Positions 58,895 to 64,000 of a stretch of 64,000 nucleotides of DNA are shown in pieces; positions within the stretch are counted from its first letter, which is position 1, and each line of letters starts with the position of its first letter. Made by a program: the position numbers and the translations under genes. Where the stretch lies: contig OY756968.1 in NCBI GenBank assembly GCA_963580455.1, positions 4,129,544 through 4,193,543 on the forward strand, in the 5' to 3' direction. The notes beneath the pieces were generated by a model that was given only the letters and a program-made list of their open reading frames with translations, ran no database searches and was not told where the DNA came from. This DNA comes from Euonymus europaeus (lineage: Eukaryota > Streptophyta > Magnoliopsida > Celastrales > Celastraceae).

Positions 58895-60907
58895 ATGGGG
58901 TTGAAGGTATATGCCCAAATCCTTGTTGATTCTTCGACAATTTCTGTTTCAAGCACTGCTATTACTATTTTTGATTGATTGTATGATATCTGATTAACGT
59001 CATCCCTTCATTGTTTGAATTCGTGTCTGTTCTGATATACTTTTCTTTGATATATCGATTTCATGATTTCGTATTCGTTGGCTTGATAGATCTTTTGTTT
59101 ATACTGGTGAAGAAATGGCCTTACGTCAGTTCATCAAGATCTTTTAATTTGATCATTTCTCTCTCTTGTGGAACTTCTGATCGTTTTCTAAGCCGTAATT
59201 GCTTGATTAAGAATGTTTGATTTAAGTCATTCATCGTATTTCCGCCCGTTGATATGGAATTGATTTTGTTTTATTTACCACAGCATAGTACATTCCTTAA
59301 CAATTTCACTGCTTTTTTTTCACGTACATACTGTATTGAATACAGGTTTTCATATCAAATCTGCAGTCTTCGTTCACTAATTTGTATTGCTCTTTTGTAT
59401 TCAGATCTGGGCATATTGTTGTTTTTTTCTTAATTTTAGTTATTTATTTATTGTTGAGGGACTTTTTTCCTGGAAAAAAAAACGGCGCACAAAAAATTTA
59501 TTTGCGGGGCAGAAATTTGCTAATTCAGGCATATGGTCAATGGACAAATGCCGGAAAAAGGAACGAAGTAAACCAAAGTTCCATGCTTATTGGGACATAT
59601 TGGGGCTGATTATTTTTTCTCTTTGACAATGGAACAGTTTATCTGGTAAATTGGTCACCTCCCAGTTTTGTTAATATTGACCTTACATGATACTCAAATC
59701 TGGCGCTTTCAGCGTGCAAACTTTCTGACTGTTTTTCACCCTTTGGGATTTTTGTCGAGAATGAAAATTTATTTCAGACTGAACAAGGTTGTGTGGAAAA
59801 AGAAAATTGTAGTAAATGAACCAGACAAGCGGACACTATAGTAAACATATATAAAATGTCATGGGTGAATAAAAAAGGTTACTGTTCTGGACATCTAAGC
59901 TTTGTTGGCAAGTTTTATAGAGCACTAACAAATTACCAGTATATTTCCACCTTTGATTCTAGGGATTGGGGATTGTTCTTCTAAATTTTAATTTCTGCAT
60001 CTCTGTACCTAAGTCTTTTCTTCTGCTTTGCAAGCTTGGAAAACAAAATAGTCGAATCATTTATTGATCTCAATGCTATATTTATTTCACTAGAATGTTA
60101 AAAGTGAATTTTTTTCTTTAAATAAGGATAACGAAAATGATAAGTATTCCTAAGAGTAAGTATCCATAAGTGTCCCAAGTGAGTGAGTGAGACTTATGAT
60201 TTTGAATTTTCAAATTTACAAATGTAGCCAAATCTTGTGGTTATAATGGATGTCACATGTATTATGGATAGTTTAGAGATGCTTTTCTTAGGGATGTTTA
60301 GCACCACCGTAAGGATAATGATGCTGCTTTTGTTTCCTTTGAGAATGTTGTATCAAGGTGTGCTTGATTGCACTTCACATTTTTATGTGACTAAACAGAT
60401 AGGTCCTTGCAGGAAGAATTTGACGAGTATGCCGAGAAAGCCAAGACTCTTCCGCCAACTACAACAGACGCGAGCAAGCTTATTCTGTATGGGCTTTACA
60501 AGCAAGCCACTGTTGGGCCAGTGAACACCAGTGAGTATTTTGCTTGTATAAGAAGCACCTTAACCTTATCGTTTCTCAAGATTCTCTTGTTGTTTCTATT
60601 CCTTTGTTATTCATCATGGCGTCTTAATTTGCAGGTCGTCCTGGGATGTTCAGTCCGAAAGACAGAGCAAAGTGGGATGCATGGAAAGCTGTCGAAGGTT
60701 AGACATTTAGACTTTCTAGCTCAAAAGAAACTGCTTATTTTCTCAATAAAGTAGAAAAACTAATGATAGTATAAAATGGTCTATCAATACCTTTTTCCAA
60801 TAACTCTGATTAATTTGCTTTTTGCAGCTAAATCGAAGGAGGAGGCAATGAGTGATTATATCACAAAGGTAAAACAATTGCAGGAAGAAGCTGCTGCTTC
60901 TACTTGA
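58895..60907 (+). CDS. Acyl-CoA-binding protein, 10-kDa class (ACBP6-like)
   Basis: Four exons: 58895-58906, 60413-60530, 60635-60697 and 60828-60907. They code for 90 residues; Arabidopsis ACBP6 has 92. The first exon holds only MGLK, the usual start of plant small ACBPs. The four-helix ACB fold covers the whole protein, with the ligand signature LYGLYKQATVG (Tyr33, Lys34) and GMFSPKDRAKWDAWKAVEAK (Lys56). It then ends with MSDYITKVKQLQEE. It binds long-chain acyl-CoA esters in the cytosol and carries them between membranes and enzymes; in Arabidopsis ACBP6 affects cold tolerance. There is no transit peptide or membrane segment. Intron 1 is 1.5 kb. Confidence 0.95.
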
Positions 60908-61651
60908 TGCCTTCTTTAAGTGTGATGCTTATCGGCTCCTTGTGTTTGCAGTTGTAAACTCTAATCTAAATAAACGTCGTCATTCTGTTTCTTGTGGTTT
61001 CTTATCTCCATATACTGTTTATTTAACTTCGTTTCATTGTGTACGCAACTCAAAAGGGTATGAATGTCTCAATGTTTCCCTGGTTTCTTGTGATTTGAAT
61101 GAGAGCTGTCAAAAATGTGTTTTACCTATTAACTCTATGCTCTTGTGAATTGGCTCTTTTCCTCGACCCCGAACTTGAATTGTGTCTGAACAATGGTACC
61201 GTTGTAGTAGTTTCTTCTTATTAAAGGTTTTTGAAAATCCCTGAGGTTTAACAGTGAGGCTAGGCTGTTCCCCATTTTGGTTCACGGATGCTCTGACGAG
61301 TAGAAAAATTCAATTAGGTAATGTTAATTCTAACAGCAATATGAAAACTTTGGTTTTGTTGTTTCATATAATGTCGAGACTACTGAAAAACGATGAATGT
61401 GTGAATCTGCAATTTGAAGCACTTTGAAATAGATTGAGAATACGAAGATTTCTTCTTGTTGGTTGTGATTTGCAGAGACTATTCTGAACCACATATTACT
61501 TGTTCTCGTTCGAAGATCAAATAGTACATACTGTTGGAAAGATTTACATTTCCATGGGGGAATACCGAACTGCCGTACCATGTTCAAAAACGCCTTCAGC
61601 ACACCTTCATGTTAGATTAAAGCTTTTGATGCAGAAGGAAGTCTGAAAATT
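60908..61651. other. convergent 3' regions of ACBP and the next gene
   Basis: Contains a possible polyadenylation signal AATAAA (60969-60974) 62 bases after the ACBP stop. The minus-strand frame at 61330-61602 has no recognised domain. Confidence 0.45.
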
Positions 61652-63509
61652 CTATTGAAGAGAAGAAAATGTAGAAAAATAATATTCCCGCGAAGCGCCA
61701 TCTCTCGACAGAATCCCTTCTAGATCTCCAATAATTCTGGCTAACCATATTTCCAGATTTCTCTGGACTTCTTTTAAGTTATATCTGATGGAATGCAATG
61801 AACGTCTCGTTGTCAGTTGTACCTGGCTTTCAGGTACATACCCATAGTAGCTCTCTCCAGTATCAGATTGCAATGCTAGAAGCTTCTGCCCAGTTTCAGA
61901 CGCACGCTGCTGAAGCCGAAATGCCTCAAGCAGAAACTCGGTTTGCCTTTGCATCCGGAATTCTGGGCTGCGCGTAGGTTCACTGGGCTCACTAGCCTGC
62001 GGCAAGAAACAAATGAAACACCCTCAAATATTTACAACAGCAAAAAACCAGCTCTGTAGTGAATGTATAAACAATGAAACAAGGTAACAGGAATTATGTA
62101 TTTCAGTGACGTATTAAATGAATTCCCAATTCTTTTAAGTAACAGTAACCATGAAGTCTGAACCCAGCTTTCACCTCATAAATAAATTCAACCAGTAATG
62201 GATCATGAGCATGGCAGATGCAACCTTCAGTACTTTGTTGGAAGTAAATTACTCAATAGATTCACTGAGTTTCCAACTCAATGGACTCACTGAGTTGAAT
62301 TCAGCTTTCTTTAACCAAAATAGATCGAATGCTAAATCCTTATTTGAACGCAAACAAAAATTACGACTTTTTTTTATAGGAGCAAAATTTTCTCATTTTA
62401 GGGTAGATTGTTTCGGTTGTTCAGCTGGGGAAATAAACTTTCGAGTTATAAACTCATATCATATTCTCCAGAACATAAGCAAAAGTTTTAACAATAAATT
62501 TACAGAAACCAACCATCAAATGCGGAAACCAACCACCCTGTTGACAATTTGACATGAAAAACAAGGGGAAAAAAGCATTATGACTTAAAAGGATCTGACA
62601 TAATTATTTTAGTAAAAGATATTTCTTTAACAAAAATCTATCAATAAAGTTGCTTCGACCATCAAATGCCGAAACCACAAAACTGTCTCTGCATGGGAGT
62701 AAAGCTGTGCATACTTCTTTTTTTGACAAGAGCTTAATGCCCTGAGCTAGCAGTTTATTCTAATTAAACATTAACATTCAGCAGGTTCATAGAAACCTCG
62801 ATCCTAAAGGTATTTTGATCTGATAACAACAGGAACAAAGTGTCACCAACTAAAAGTTCTTCATGATCTCAAGATTACACAGTTTGCAGGAATTGATTCG
62901 CATGCTTCTAGGGGTTGAATCTTACAGACTCTAACCATGATGATATAATCATATTTAACTAAGAAGTTTCCTAGCATTTCAAGGGGAAAGGAAGTCTCTC
63001 AACTTAGGCCTAAGGGAATGGGGTTTGAGAAATAACGAAGGATAGAAAACGTGAAAAATAACTAAAAGCACAAAATAAAACCAGCGGGGTATGCGTGTTA
63101 CCATTCTTGTGCACAGGTCACCGATCTTCCCTGCAAGAGCTTGATATCTCTTTGCTTGCTTCTTCATTAGTGATGGGACCTTGGAGAGATCGCCCTTTCC
63201 AATTATTTCCATATTCAGCAGTTGCTGCTCGAGTAGTTTGAGTTTAGTAGAAACTCCTGTTGATTCACCATCTACTTTCCAGGGGAATTCCCTTTCATAA
63301 AGGAAACATGTTGACATTCTTTAGTTTAAAGTGTTTAAGCAAAACATAACTGCGAAACAAAATTAGTGCCTGGAATGTAACTATACCTTGTGACAAAATG
63401 TTTGAGATGATATAGAGATTCAAGAGATTCATATTGTACATCCTGCAAAAATAAGCATGAGTTAACGCAACTAAAATATATTCACCAATAAGTGCTCTTC
63501 AGCAAGGTC
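61652..63509 (-). CDS. conserved-looking plant protein of unknown function, 3' part
   Basis: Incomplete; the start lies beyond 64000. Exons seen: 63442-63387, 63291-63102 and 61996-61652, with good splice sites and consistent phase. A further 24-nt micro-exon (63509-63486, DLAEEHLL) with AG/GT borders would also keep frame. The visible protein (about 190 residues) has DVQYESLESLYHLKHFVTR, then REFPWKVDGE, KLKLLEQQLLNME and MKKQAKRYQALAGKIGDLC. The last exon has QTEFLLEAFRLQQRASETGQ, RRSLHSIRYNLKEVQRNLEI and WLARIIGDLEGILSRDGASR. Charged heptad-like stretches suggest helical bundles or coiled coils. There is no catalytic motif. I do not recognise the family. The domains are too orderly to be chance. 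Confidence 0.75.
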
Positions 63510-64000
63510 CTGTAAGTCAAAATTTAAAATGCCCCAAGAAATGTTTCATGTTAGACAAAAAGAAAATCGGTCATATAAACAACAGACTGAAAAGGGTGAC
63601 TTTGATTCAAAACCAAACATTATTATTCCTAAATTTCAACAGGAAAAAAACTAGATAGCTAAATTTCCACAGAGATTAAACCTCTGTTTGTTTCATGGAA
63701 ATATCTTATCAAGAAAACAGCTTTTTGGAAAATATTAGGTTTCCTATGTTTGACTAAAACTCTAGATTTCCTAATGCGTAAGATAAAGAGGTCCCGAAAT
63801 AGCATTTGTCTCGAACTCCATATAAGTTACTATTGTGAGGTTATTCATAAAAGGCAAAGGGAAATCCAAATATCTTCACTTTTAAAAGCTTTTTTTTCAG
63901 CATTTAGCTAATTATTAACCCAATAAAACTCCCAAATTCCAAATATGGAATCCATTTAAAATGCCACAATTTTTTTAGAAAATGCAGCCTTTAAGGTGCC
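63510..64000. other. intron sequence of the truncated minus-strand gene
   Basis: AT-rich, with no further exon that I can support in either strand. Confidence 0.4.

Overview
This window is nuclear DNA of a flowering plant, most likely a eudicot. The genes have short exons with GT-AG introns, the intergenic DNA is AT-rich, and several products are plant-specific: a USP-kinase, plastid ClpP4, a PLS-class PPR protein, BIG GRAIN 1-like, GBF-interacting protein 1-like and a DFR/vestitone-reductase-like enzyme. Plant-type Copia, Ty3, LINE, SINE, MULE and Stowaway relics lie between and inside the genes. I cannot name the species. Exon models were built by hand from reading frame, splice signals and family knowledge; for the seven complete spliced genes the exon lengths sum to a multiple of three.

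Layout, left to right. A decayed MULE transposase end and a SINE (84-467). A USP-plus-kinase gene on the minus strand (1552-6836). TAF12B/EER4 on the minus strand (9041-17879), with a small decayed LTR element, a 191-bp tandem duplication and a LINE fragment in its second intron. A broken threonine synthase copy (18733-19698, minus). GIP1-like on the plus strand (20879-30605), with a Copia LTR plus primer-binding site in intron 1 and a SINE in intron 8. A repeat-bearing spacer with a LINE RNase H tail (about 34305-34817). A BIG GRAIN 1-like gene (36129-37271). A Ty3-type LTR (41154-41830). A PPR gene (42051-43886). A DFR/vestitone-reductase-like gene (45202-46548). A roughly 1-kb tandem duplication (46853-48897). 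CLPP4 (49385-54000). A cluster of mobile DNA: an intact-ended gag-only LTR element with 5-bp target duplication (54977-57481), a Stowaway-like MITE (57607-57864) and a LINE RNase H fragment (57880-58530). A 10-kDa acyl-CoA-binding protein gene (58895-60907). The 3' part of an unrecognised coiled-coil-like gene (61652-63442 and beyond, minus).

The genes are ordinary unlinked plant genes, not a pathway cluster: transcription (TAF12B, GIP1L), signalling (USP-kinase), organelle RNA processing (PPR), plastid proteolysis (ClpP4), acyl-CoA handling (ACBP), hormone-related growth (BG1-like) and possibly phenolic metabolism (DFR-like). I found no wholly new system. The best second-look items are the gag-only retrotransposon with its GGCCCA-rich leader, the miniature LTR element inside TAF12B, the in-frame 10-residue repeats in GIP1L and the 1-kb tandem duplication upstream of CLPP4.
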